Positions 20,972 to 29,893 of a DNA stretch of 38,992 bases are shown here, piece by piece. The position numbers and the translations under genes are program-made. Position 1 is the stretch's first letter. The number at the start of each line of letters is the position of its first letter. The notes under the pieces were generated by a model, which was not told the origin of the DNA, did no database searches, and saw only the letters and a program-made list of their open reading frames with translations. The DNA is from Pyropia haitanensis. Its lineage: Eukaryota > Rhodophyta > Bangiophyceae > Bangiales > Bangiaceae. The stretch spans positions 1 through 38,992 of the forward strand of contig SDUX01000058.1 of NCBI GenBank assembly GCA_008729055.1, given 5' to 3'.

Positions 20972-21963
20972 ATCTCCCGTGGGTCAGCAAGTCTTGTCGC
21001 TCCCATTGGTCCACGGGGAGATTGTTCCGGCTTGCTGACGCGTCAGAGATGTGGCTCGTCTTTTGGTCCGTTAGTCCGTTGATCCGTTGGAGACTGTACC
21101 CGTCGGCAGATGAGTCAGGGTAGTGTCGGTTAGCCAATCCGCGGCTCCCGTGCTGACCGTCCGTTAGTAGTAGATTATCGGACGGACACCGCGGCATGCC
21201 CCAGATTACTTTGGAGTTGATGCGTCCTGGAAGGAGTTGGCTGAGAAGGACAGGGAAGGAGAGGCCCCAGTCCTTATCCCCTAGGCTCCAGTCTTGGGGA
21301 TTTAAGGGGCATATCCTTACACGCCACCGCAGCCGTCGTCGCCCCCGCCGCGTCCCCGCCAGCCGCACGCGCGCTGCCGCCAGCGCTGGCCGCCGTCGGG
21401 GCGGCCGCCCGCGCGCGGCGCAGGGCCGGGTTCAGCCGGCACTTTGGCTCGTGAGAGCGCAGTGCCGACTGCCCCGTCTGGCCCCGCGCCGCGCGGAATG
21501 GGCGGTCGCACCAGCGGCAGCCCGCCAGCTGCAGGGCTGCCGCCACCGCCGCGGGCACCTCTGCCAGCACGTGCGCTGTGCGGAGGTGCACCAGCGACCG
21601 CTGGTCGGTCAGCGGCGCCGTCAGCACCACCGTGCATCGCGCGGCAGGGCATCTGCCGGGCGCCGTGACGGTGGCGCAGTCGGCGCCGCCGCCGTCCGCC
21701 GCGGTCGCCGGCGCGGCGGTGCGCGCGCTGTCGGCGTCGCCGCGGCCGTCCCCGTCGCGGGCGCCGCTACGGGCGCCCGCCACCGCCGCCACCCGACCAC
21801 CGGATGCGGTGGCGGCGGGTGCCCTCAGGTCGGCTCGGGGCACGCTCGGACGCGCGCCGCCCCCCCCCCCGCGGGGAAGGGGGGCGCAGCGTCCGCTGCC
21901 GCCGCGGCGCGTGCCGGCTCAGACGCCGACGCACGCTGCCCTGCGGCGGCAGAGCGACGGGCG

Positions 21964-24900
21964 TCACTCATGGCGACGCCCGTCGCTTGCGTGGGGCGCC
22001 GCCGCGGGCCCGGCCGGCGCGATCCCGGCGGGCGACGCGGCCGACTCGGTCGGCGCATCGCCCGGCGGACCGGCGGCAGCGGGCGCGGTGGGCGCGACGG
22101 CGGCAGGCGCAGAGGCGCCCGCAGGGGGTTGGCCAGGCGCGCCAGCGGGGGCAGCAGTATCGGCGGGGGCAGCCGCAGGGGGCGGGGCGGCCGCGGCAGA
22201 CGTGGCCGCCCCGGCCGGCGGGACGACCGTCGAGGTCGTCCCGGCAGCCGGGGTGACCGCCATCGCCGCGGCGGCCGCGCCAGCAGCGGCCGCCTCCGCC
22301 GGCCGCGGGGTTGTGCCGACGGGCCGCGGGCCCGCCGTCGCACCGACGGGCACAGCGACCACGGGTGGGGCGGCCGGCGGGGGCGCCGCGGTGGCAGGCC
22401 GCTCGGCAGGCGGTGCCGGCGTCGCCGGCGCCAGCGCGGACGGCACGCGCGCGCCAGCGGGCGGCGACGCCGGCCGGGGGCGCGCGGGGACGCGAGGAGG
22501 GGCGGCCGCCGTCGCCAGTGCCGCCGCCGCCTCGGTCCGCCGGCGCTTACGCGCCGGCAGCCGGGCGTCGGGGTCGCCGTCGGCTGCCCCCGCGGCGGGG
22601 CGCGGCAGCGTGGCCGGCAGGCGGGGGCCCGGCAGCGGCGTCAGCGCCGCCGCCAGCGTGGTGGCGGCGAGCGCCAGCGGGATCGGTGTGGCGGGCGGGG
22701 GAAGCGGCGCCGGCGCGGCGGCAGCCGCAGCCGCCGCCGCTGCCGCCGGCACACCCGCGCCGGCAGGCCCAGGCCGCCCGGCGGACGCGGCGGGGACGAC
22801 CCCCTCCATGGCGTCGGCAGACACCGTGGCGGGGGGCGCAGCCGCGACCGCCGCGGCGGCAGCGGCGGGGGGGGGGGCGGGGGCGGGCGCAGAGGCGGGG
22901 CGGCCCGCCAGGGGGACGCTGGCCGCGTTGGCACCGCCCGCCCCCTCGACGCCCTCCATCGGGGAGGGCGTCGCCGCCGCGCCCGCCGGCCGGACCGTGG
23001 CGGCGGGCGCAGCCGCGGCAGCGCCGTGGCCAGCACGGCGGCGCCGCGACCGCGAGCGGCGGCGGCCGCCGGTCACCCCGGCGGCGGCCGCGTCGGCAGG
23101 GGTGCCGGCCGCGGTCGCGCGGGCGGCAGCCGCAGGGGTGGCACCCGCCGCGGCGCCGTCGGTAGCAGCAGCGGCCGGCGCCGGGCCGGCAGCCGGCGCG
23201 CCGCCGGCCGCGACCTCGGCAGGGGCTGCGGTCACGGCGGCGGGCGGGGCCGCCGCGGGCGCGGTTGCCCCCCCGGCGGCGTGCGTCGCCAGCGCGCCCT
23301 CGATGTGGGCGCGCAGCGACGCACGCAGGTGGGGGGGCATGGCCGGCCTCACCGCCAGCTGCTCGAGCTTGGCGGTGAGGCGGCGGCGGCAAAAGTCCGC
23401 CGCCACGCCCGACGCGTCGGCGCCCGTCAGGCCCGCCCGGCGGCGCGACCCGAGGAGCTTGGCACTCCACGGGTCGGCGCCGGGCAGCAGGCGCAGCACC
23501 GACGCGGCGGGGCCGGCGCACACCGCGGCGCGAAACGCGGCCGCCGCGGTGGCCACGACGGTCACCGCGGCGGTGGCGCCAAAGCGGTCGACGTCCGCCA
23601 CGTGGCGGACGTCGACCCCGGTGAGGTCGGCCACCGCCGCGCGGAGGCGGTGGGCGCGGGCGTCGCGGGACACCCCCGAGACATAAATTGTCTCGAGGGG
23701 TACCGCGAGCGCCGGCCGCGGCCGGCTGCGGGTGAGTTCCGCAGCGGCCGCAGCCGCGCGCGCGGCGGGATCGGCGAGGGGGGGGGGCTGGACAGCGCCC
23801 GCCCCCCCCCCCCCCCACAGCCCCGACCGCGCCGCCACCCCGCCCACCACCGTCGCCACCCGCACGCCGCCCGCCGACACCCGCCCGACGCGCACCCCCG
23901 ACCACCTGCCAGCCCGCACCTCCGTCACCCCCGGCACGCGCACCCCCCCCAGCACTCGCCCCCACAGCGTCCACTCCCGCCCCCCCCCCCCCCGCACGCG
24001 CACCCGCCGCCAGGGAAGCCCCGTCCGGGCCGCCAGGAAGAAAGCCTTGCGGTTCCGCTGCCGCTCCCTCAGGGCTGCCAGCGCGGGGGGGGAGGGGGGT
24101 GACGCGGGGCGGGTGGCTTTGGGGACGGCGGCCGGAGCCGCATTAGCGTCCCGCACGGGGGCGGCGGCAGAGCCGCCACCCCCGCGCAAACGGGCGCCGC
24201 GCTGCACGACCCCCGCCCAGGTGGTGCCCCCCCCCCTGAGGGGGGAGGACAAGAACCCCCAGGCGGGGCGGCGCCGGCAGGCCCGCGAGCCCCGTCTACC
24301 CCCCCCCCCCCCACCCCACGCCCGCCCTGGCCTTGAGGATGTACCGGTAGAGCCCGCTGCCCGCCGTCAGCCGCTGCCGCGTCCGCACCACCACCCGAAT
24401 CAGCCCCCCCCCCGACGGCCGGCGCCGCGACGCCCAGCACAGCCACCGCACCCGCCGCACCCGCCACGCCGCGGCCGCCCACAGCACCGCCGGCGGACGC
24501 AGCACGACCGCCAACCGCCGCCCGGGCGCCCCCGACGCGGGAGGACGCCGCCACCGCCGCACAGGCGGACAGGAGGGCGGACGCGCCCGGCCGCCCAGCG
24601 CCTCCCGCCGCCGCAGCGGCGGGTGCCGCCGCCCCCGCGGGCGGTGGCCCCGTGCACCCCGTAGAGGGGGGCGGCGCCGACCCAGCCGCACCGCCAGCTT
24701 CGGCTAAGCACCCCCTGGGGGGCCCCAGGGGGCTGCCAAGGTCATAGCGCCCGCCCCCCTCGCGGGGGGAAGCGCCGTCACGTAAACAGCTCGCAGCAGC
24801 GCGCGCAAAGGGCGAAAAGTCGGGTGCCGACAGTCAGGAAACCCCCAACGTCGACACCTGATTGGCCCAAATCATCTCGAAAACCGCTGTCAATAGCTCA

Positions 24901-25004
24901 GACCGGCGCCGAAAATTCGTTTTCGACGCCGCCCCGACCGCGACGTCGACGATCGCGTCGACGCCGCGCGCTACAGACACAACAACCGCCCGATCCGCCG
25001 CCAT
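21964..25004 (-). pseudogene. ORF1 of unit 1
   Basis: Equivalent to ORF1 of unit 2. The first ATG is at 25004-25002 (MAADRAVVVSVARGVDAIVD). In unit 1 this frame meets a TGA at 24836-24834 (sequence CCTGACTG, where unit 2 has CCTCACTG). Downstream the frame is open from about 24252 to the TGA at 21966-21964, with the RRM-like segment near 23690-23520. C-homopolymer length differences from unit 2 (near 23806-23818 and 23981-23992) change frame. Confidence 0.6.
24711..24732. repeat. Perfect 10-bp hairpin in the 5' part of unit 1
   Basis: CCCCCTGGGG, a 2-nt GG spacer, then CCCCAGGGGG. A second GC hairpin (six C, TCGC, six G) lies at 24754-24769. Both are conserved in unit 2 (32636-32657 and 32679-32694). 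Confidence 0.75.
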
Positions 25005-25101
25005 CCCGCCTCCCGAGACCAAACAAAAGCGATGGGGGGGTGCACCCCACCCCCCCCCACCCCCCTGCAGCGAAAAAACAGCCCACCACCGCGCAAAACG
25101 A

Positions 25102-25175
25102 TGATGACGGCGAGATTCGAACTCGCGCCTCGAAAGACCAGTGCCTTAAACTGGCGCCTTGGATCGCTTTAGCTA
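25102..25175 (-). tRNA. tRNA-Leu(AAG)-like 3' part at the unit 1/unit 2 junction
   Basis: Same anticodon arm (loop TTAAGGC, anticodon AAG), variable arm, T arm and acceptor 3' strand CGTCATC-A as at 16316, again without a pairing 5' acceptor strand. On its 3' side it is followed by TCGTTTTGCGC, where the T4 is a possible Pol III terminator, and then by the 5' leader of unit 1. Confidence 0.75.
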
Positions 25176-25211
25176 AGAGACGGCAAGTCCCACGACCTAC
25201 TCTCTCGGGGA

Positions 25212-25244
25212 TGGAGAGGGGGTAACCCCCCCCCCCCCACTCCA
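25212..25244 (-). other. 3'UTR hairpin of unit 2
   Basis: TGGAG + G run against C run + CTCCA, immediately after the ORF2 TAG at 25247-25245. The G run is longer than in unit 1. Confidence 0.6.
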
Positions 25245-28200
25245 CTACTCACCGATTCGGGCCAAGCCCGCAGTCAATCCCACACCATTCAAAGTAGCCC
25301 GCCCCCCCACCGGCGCGCTCCCACAACCAAAGCAACGGGCGTAGCCATTGGCCACGCCCCACGCGTGCGACCGCCAGATGGCGACCGACACGTCACGCAT
25401 CAGGCGCCCGCGCACCGCCGCCAAGTGCGGACCGCCAAGGGCGTCCCGCACCCAGCGGTCGGTGGCGGGGCCGACGCGGCCGTACGCCTCCCACACCAGT
25501 GGGGCGAACGCGTGCGGCGGCGTGGCGGGCGGAAGCGCGGGAGTGTACTTGGCCACCTTGGCCGCCTCCCGCGCCGCGCCCGCCACCACCCGCAGTGGGG
25601 CGTCGGCCACCCGCGCGGTGACCTCCCGCGCCAGGGGGGACGCCACCGAGACGTCCCCCCACGTCACCCGCCCGCTGGCGCGGTGGCGGGCGCGGAGGTC
25701 GGGGCGCAGCCCGCCGCCCGTCCCGTCCAGCGCGCGCTCCACCACCACGTCCGCCCACGCGTCCGCGCGCTCCAGCGCCGCGGCCACCAGCCCCACAATC
25801 CGGTGGTGGAGCGCGGTGGCGCGCGGCGCCTGCAGCGGGCACCCAACCACAAAGTGGTGGCCCGCCGCGTCCACGTCGCCGCCGCAGCGACAGCGCGGCG
25901 GCGGCGGCGTCGAGCGGGGAGGGGCGCCCAACCACAGGCGCACCGCGACGCGCATGGCGGCGCCAGGTATGGCGGCGCCGCCCACCCCCTCCGTCGGCAG
26001 GGCGGCCAGCCACAGCGCCGCGCGGTGGCCTTGGCACGCGGCGAGGCCCGCCCGCCCCCACTGCGGTAGCTCGCGGTAGAGGCGGGCACGCCTCGCCGCG
26101 TGCGCGGCACACGACAGCTCGCGCTGCGTGACCGCCTCCTCCCCCTCCAGCAGCCGCCGCCAGGACGGCGGCGGCGAGTGCGGCCCCGCGTGGTGTGGGG
26201 CGTCAGCCCGACGTGAGCAGGTCACGTCGGGGCCGCACTCGGGGAAGGAGAGGGGGGGCGACAGAGAGTGGGGGGGGGGAGGTCGCCGGCGGCGCCGCCC
26301 GCGCGGCCAGCCGTCGGCCCGGTGAGGCGGTCGGCCCGCCTCGCGCGGCGGGGCCGCCCAGAGCAGCCCCGTGTCGGGTGCCGCGGCGTGCGCCGCGACC
26401 GCCGCGTGCAGCTCCAGCAGGGAGCTGCACAGCGCGGCCACGCCCGCCGGCGGTGGAGGCGGCGGAGCGGCCGGGGCAGCCGGGGGCGAGGCCGCGTCGT
26501 CGGCCTCGTCCGGCGACGGCTCGACGCGGATGCGCCGGAGACGGCGCACCCCGGCCATGGCGTCCCCGGCCGGCGGCGGCAGTGCCGCCGGCGGGTCCAC
26601 CGCCAGCGACGCCGGAACGCCGCCGGCCACACGCGGGGGGCCGCCCGCCGCCGGCGCGGCAGGCGTGTCGACCCTCGCGCGGGGGGTGCGGGGGCGGCCG
26701 GGTGGCGGCGCGCGCGGGCGGGAAGCCGGCGGCGGGGGGTCAAACAAATGCCGCCGCCGCGCAGCACCGCGGGGCGCAGGCGGCGGCCGGGACGGCACAG
26801 CCGCCGCTGGGGCGGCGCGTGCGGTCTTGGCGGCCATCCCCCGTGCGCGGTCGGGCGCCGCCCGGCCGGCGGTGGGGAGCGCCGGCGGCAGCGGGCGCGT
26901 CGCTGCCACTGCGCCGGCGGCGGGCGCGGCGTCCGCGTCGTCCGCCGCCGGCAGCCGCAACAGACTGTCGCCGAGTGCGCGCAGGGCGGGCGAGTACGCC
27001 CGCCCCGCGCGCAGCGCGTCCACCCACGACGCCAGCGCGGCGGCCGGCGTCACGAGCGTGCGCCCGCCGATCCCCAGCCCCCCCATGGCGGGAGGGAGCG
27101 CCGCGCGCGCCGCAATGGCGTCGCGCGTGGCGGGCGTGTCGACCGCGTCGGTCAGCAGGCCCAACAGGGCCTGCTTCGCGTCGCGGTCGACGGCGCCCGC
27201 CAGCCGTGCGCCCCACACCAGTGGCAGCGCCCGCAGCCAGTAGTTGGGGCGGGGGCCGGCACACAGGCGCAGCAGCAGCAGCTGCGCCTGCAGCGCCGAG
27301 GCGGGCAGCGCCGCGATAGCGCGGCACAGCCCCGCCTGCTCCGCCGCCAGCCGGTCCACGCCCGCAGCGACAAACGCGTCCGCCCCGAGGGGGACGGAGA
27401 ACTGCGTGGTCCCCCCCACCGCCCATTGCGCCGGCCAGCCGGCCGGCGCCGGCGCGCCGGCCGGCGACCAGCCGACGCTCTTGGCCGGCGCCAGCTCGGC
27501 GTCGACGGCCGCCCCGACGGACGCGGCGGCGCCGACGAGGCGCTGCAGGTGAGCAGGGGGGCCGGCCGCGACCACGTCGTCGTGGAAGGCGCGGATGAGC
27601 AGCGTCGGCTGGGCGGCGCGCAGCCGCTCCAGCACCAGCCACAGGCCCGCCGCGTGCAGCAGCGGGCCGAGAGGGTCGCCCTGCTGGGCGCCCCGCTCGG
27701 CCCGCAGCCACAAGCGCGCGGGCGGTGTGGCCAGTGCGAGGGCGGACGCAGCACCGCCAGCAGCCCATCCGTTACCGCCACCACCGGCGGCCGCGTCGTC
27801 AGCCGCACCCGCGCGGCGGCCGCTGACGTCCTCTGCTGGCACGGCCCCGCCCCCGCCGTGGACGCGCGTGCCTGGCTCGGGCGGCGGGGGGGGTCCAGCC
27901 CCGTCCGCCGCCCAGCCGTATACGCACGGCCCCCCCCCGCCGTAGGCCCACGAGAGGTACGGGCCTACGAGGGGGAGGGCGCGGCACAGCACCGCGTCCG
28001 CCGCCGCGCGCGACACCAGGTTGAAGGCGTTGCGGTAGTCCAACTGGACCACCGCATGCCCGGGGTGTTGGGCAGTGTGGGCCTCCAGCTCGTGGAGCAA
28101 GCGCTCGCACGCGCTGGAGACCCCCACCCCCTGCTGCGTCGGCGCCAGCAGGCGCGCCGCCGCCCCGCGCACAGTGCGCGCCAGGGCGGCCGCGGCCAGC

Positions 28201-29893
28201 TTGCGGAGCACCTCCGGCATCCCGATGGGCCGGAGGCGGGGCAGACCGTCCTCCCCTGGCCCGCCAGGCTTGGCCAGCAGGAGGAGGTCTGCCCCCGCCA
28301 GCGCGTGCGTGGCGGCTCGGGGGACGCGCGCCACGGCGGCGTCCCCCGCCAACAGCAGCACCACCCCCACCAGCGAGTCCCTCCCCTCCTCCCCCAGCGC
28401 CCACAGGTGCTCCGTCCGGAGACCGGACGGGCCGGGGGAGGAGCCGCGCGGCGCCGCCCGGATGGCGTCCACCGCGGCGGCACGGGTGACGGCGGTGGGC
28501 ACGTCACCCGCCTCGCCAAACGCCGCCGCCCGCGACAGCTCGGCCGGGAAGGCCGCCTCGACAGAGGCCGCCGTCGCCAGGCCGGCCGTCGCGGGCGGGA
28601 AGAGCGTGCGCGCCTTTGCCCACACGGCGGGCGTCTGCGGCGCGGGCGGGTTGGCCGTCAGGGCGCGGGCAGCCGCGCCCAGACGACCGGCGCGCACAAG
28701 CCGCAGCGCCCGCCGCTGGGCGGCCGTCGTCTCGCCGCTCGTGGCCGTCCGTGCCGGCCGGCCGCCGTCGCGGCGGACGGGCGCACGTCGCCCGCCGGGG
28801 CGCCACACTCCCGCGTCGCGGTCGGCGAGGGCGGCGGCAAAGTCGCCGCCCAGCACCGCCGCCGCGCGCGCCGCGTGCGACAGGGCGGGCGCCGATTCGC
28901 CATCGGGCGCGGCGGTGGCCGGCGCGTGCAGCAGCAGCGACGGCAGCAGCAGCAGCCACAGCCACGCCGCCTGCCGCGCCGGCTCCCGCCGCGCCCAGTC
29001 GAGCGCCTCGGCGGCCAGTGCCCGCCACGGCGCCAGCAGTGCGGACGGCACGTGCGGCACCGTGCGGGCGCCGGACGCCGTCAGCGGCGCCCACGACGCG
29101 CCAGGCGGGGCGGCGCGCAGCAGGAACGCGTCGCGCGCGCGCGCCCAGGCGGCGTGGTCGACAGTGAAGAGGTCGGCTCGCCTGGGCGCGCGCACGTCCG
29201 CCCCCCGCGCTCTCGCCGCCCTCGTCGCCGCGGCCACCGCCGCGGCCACCGCAGCCGTCGTCGCCCCCGCCGCGTCCCCGCCAGCCGCACGCGCGCTGCC
29301 GCCAGCGCTGGCCGCCGTCGGGGCGGCCGCCCGCGCGCGGCGCAGGGCCGGGTTCAGCCGGCACTTTGGCTCGTGAGAGCGCAGTGCCGACTGCCCCGTC
29401 TGGCCCCGCGCCGCGCGGAATGGGCGGTCGCACCAGCGGCAGCCCGCCAGCTGCAGGGCTGCCGCCACCGCCGCGGGCACCTCTGCCAGCACGTGCGCTG
29501 TGCGGAGGTGCACCAGCGACCGCTGGTCGGTCAGCGGCGCCGTCAGCACCACCGTGCATCGCGCGGCAGGGCATCTGCCGGGCGCCGTGACGGTGGCGCA
29601 GTCGGCGCCGCCGCCGTCCGCCGCGGTCGCCGGCGCGGCGGTGCGCGCGCTGTCGGCGTCGCCGCGGCCGTCCCCGTCGCGGGCGCCGCTACGGGCGCCC
29701 GCCACCGCCGCCACCCGACCACCGGATGCGGTGGCGGCGGGTGCCCTCAGGTCGGCTCGGGGCACGCTCGGACGCGCGCCGCCCCCCCCCCCGCGGGAAA
29801 GGGGGGCGCAGCGTCCGCTGCCGCCGCGGCGCGTGCCGGCTCAGACGCCGACGCACGCTGCCCTGCGGCGGCAGAGCGACGGGCGTCACTCAT
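25245..29893 (-). CDS. ORF2 of unit 2: zinc-finger reverse transcriptase with restriction-like endonuclease
   Basis: Polyprotein that nicks the target and primes reverse transcription from it. About 1549 residues if read from the ATG at 29893 with a -1 shift in the G11 tract (29792-29782). The long frame itself opens at GTG 29765 and has no ATG before the RT. Numbered from that GTG: C2H2 finger (C65, C70, H86, H91) and CCHC finger (C109, C112, H131, C135). The RT has GPSGLRTEHLWALG, LPRLRPIGMPEVLRKL, motif A VVQLDYRNAFNLVSR (D576), motif B GAQQGDPLGPLL and motif C IRAFHDDVVAAGP (D729, D730; FHDD replaces the usual YADD). About 75 low-complexity residues separate motifs A and B. C-terminal: CRCGG...HHFVVGC finger near 1292-1310, endonuclease RPDLRAR (D1356), 14 residues, GDVSVASP (D1371), then AKVAKYTP. 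The only one of the three copies with RT and endonuclease in one frame. Confidence 0.88.
29782..29792 (-). other. G11 tract: putative -1 frameshift site near the start of ORF2
   Basis: Eleven G on the minus strand, also eleven in unit 1 (21860-21870) and unit 3 (37707-37717). The frame from the ATG at 29893 (MSDARRSAAAGQ) enters the run and hits a stop about 15 codons after it. Reading -1, or one extra G, joins it to the reverse-transcriptase frame. Confidence 0.5.

Larger units (their letters stand above)
20459..21321. mobile_element. Solo LTR (863 bp) inserted in ORF2 of unit 1
   Basis: The insert is absent from units 2 and 3. It starts TGTGAGG and ends CCTTACA (near-perfect short inverted ends, TG...CA) and is flanked by the 5-bp duplication CGCCA (20454-20458 and 21322-21326). 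These are the hallmarks of an LTR retrotransposon integrase insertion reduced to one LTR by recombination. It is less GC-rich than the host and codes for nothing obvious. It contains a TATA motif on the minus strand (20709-20702), a 12-bp inverted repeat (20916-20971) and a 20-bp tandem near-duplication (20778-20817). After removing the LTR and one CGCCA, the host sequence is restored apart from one codon fewer than in unit 2. Confidence 0.85.
16456..21971 (-). pseudogene. ORF2 of unit 1 (RT + endonuclease), broken by solo LTR and a frameshift
   Basis: Same protein as ORF2 of unit 2. The predicted start is the ATG at 21971-21969, overlapping the ORF1 stop (TGA at 21966-21964). The zinc-finger part (21860-21322) is cut from the reverse transcriptase by the LTR at 20459-21321. 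The RT frame (down to about 17433) retains QLDYRNAFN, GAQQGDPLGPLL and AFHDD. One G is missing near 17527 relative to unit 2, so the C-terminal CCHC finger and RPD...D endonuclease (17500-16456) lie in another frame. RT residues differ slightly from units 2 and 3 in the low-complexity insert between motifs A and B. Confidence 0.8.
16315..25100 (-). mobile_element. Retroelement unit 1: RLE-type non-LTR retrotransposon, interrupted by a solo LTR
   Basis: First unit of a head-to-tail array, read on the minus strand: ORF1, ORF2, 3'UTR hairpin, tRNA-Leu 3' part. Its 3' boundary is where it stops matching the other units, at 16315, one base beyond the tRNA 3' end. Further down lies single-copy DNA behind the carotenoid oxygenase. 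It differs from units 2 and 3 by scattered substitutions, clustered near 18935-19030, and by an 863-bp LTR insertion. It looks defective: LTR insertion, a frameshift near 17527 and a stop near the start of ORF1 (24836-24834). Confidence 0.85.

Noticed and set aside
20459..21321. The 863-bp insert as an intron of ORF2
   Set aside because: No AG acceptor at the 3' edge on the minus strand, while TG...CA ends and a 5-bp duplication fit a solo LTR.
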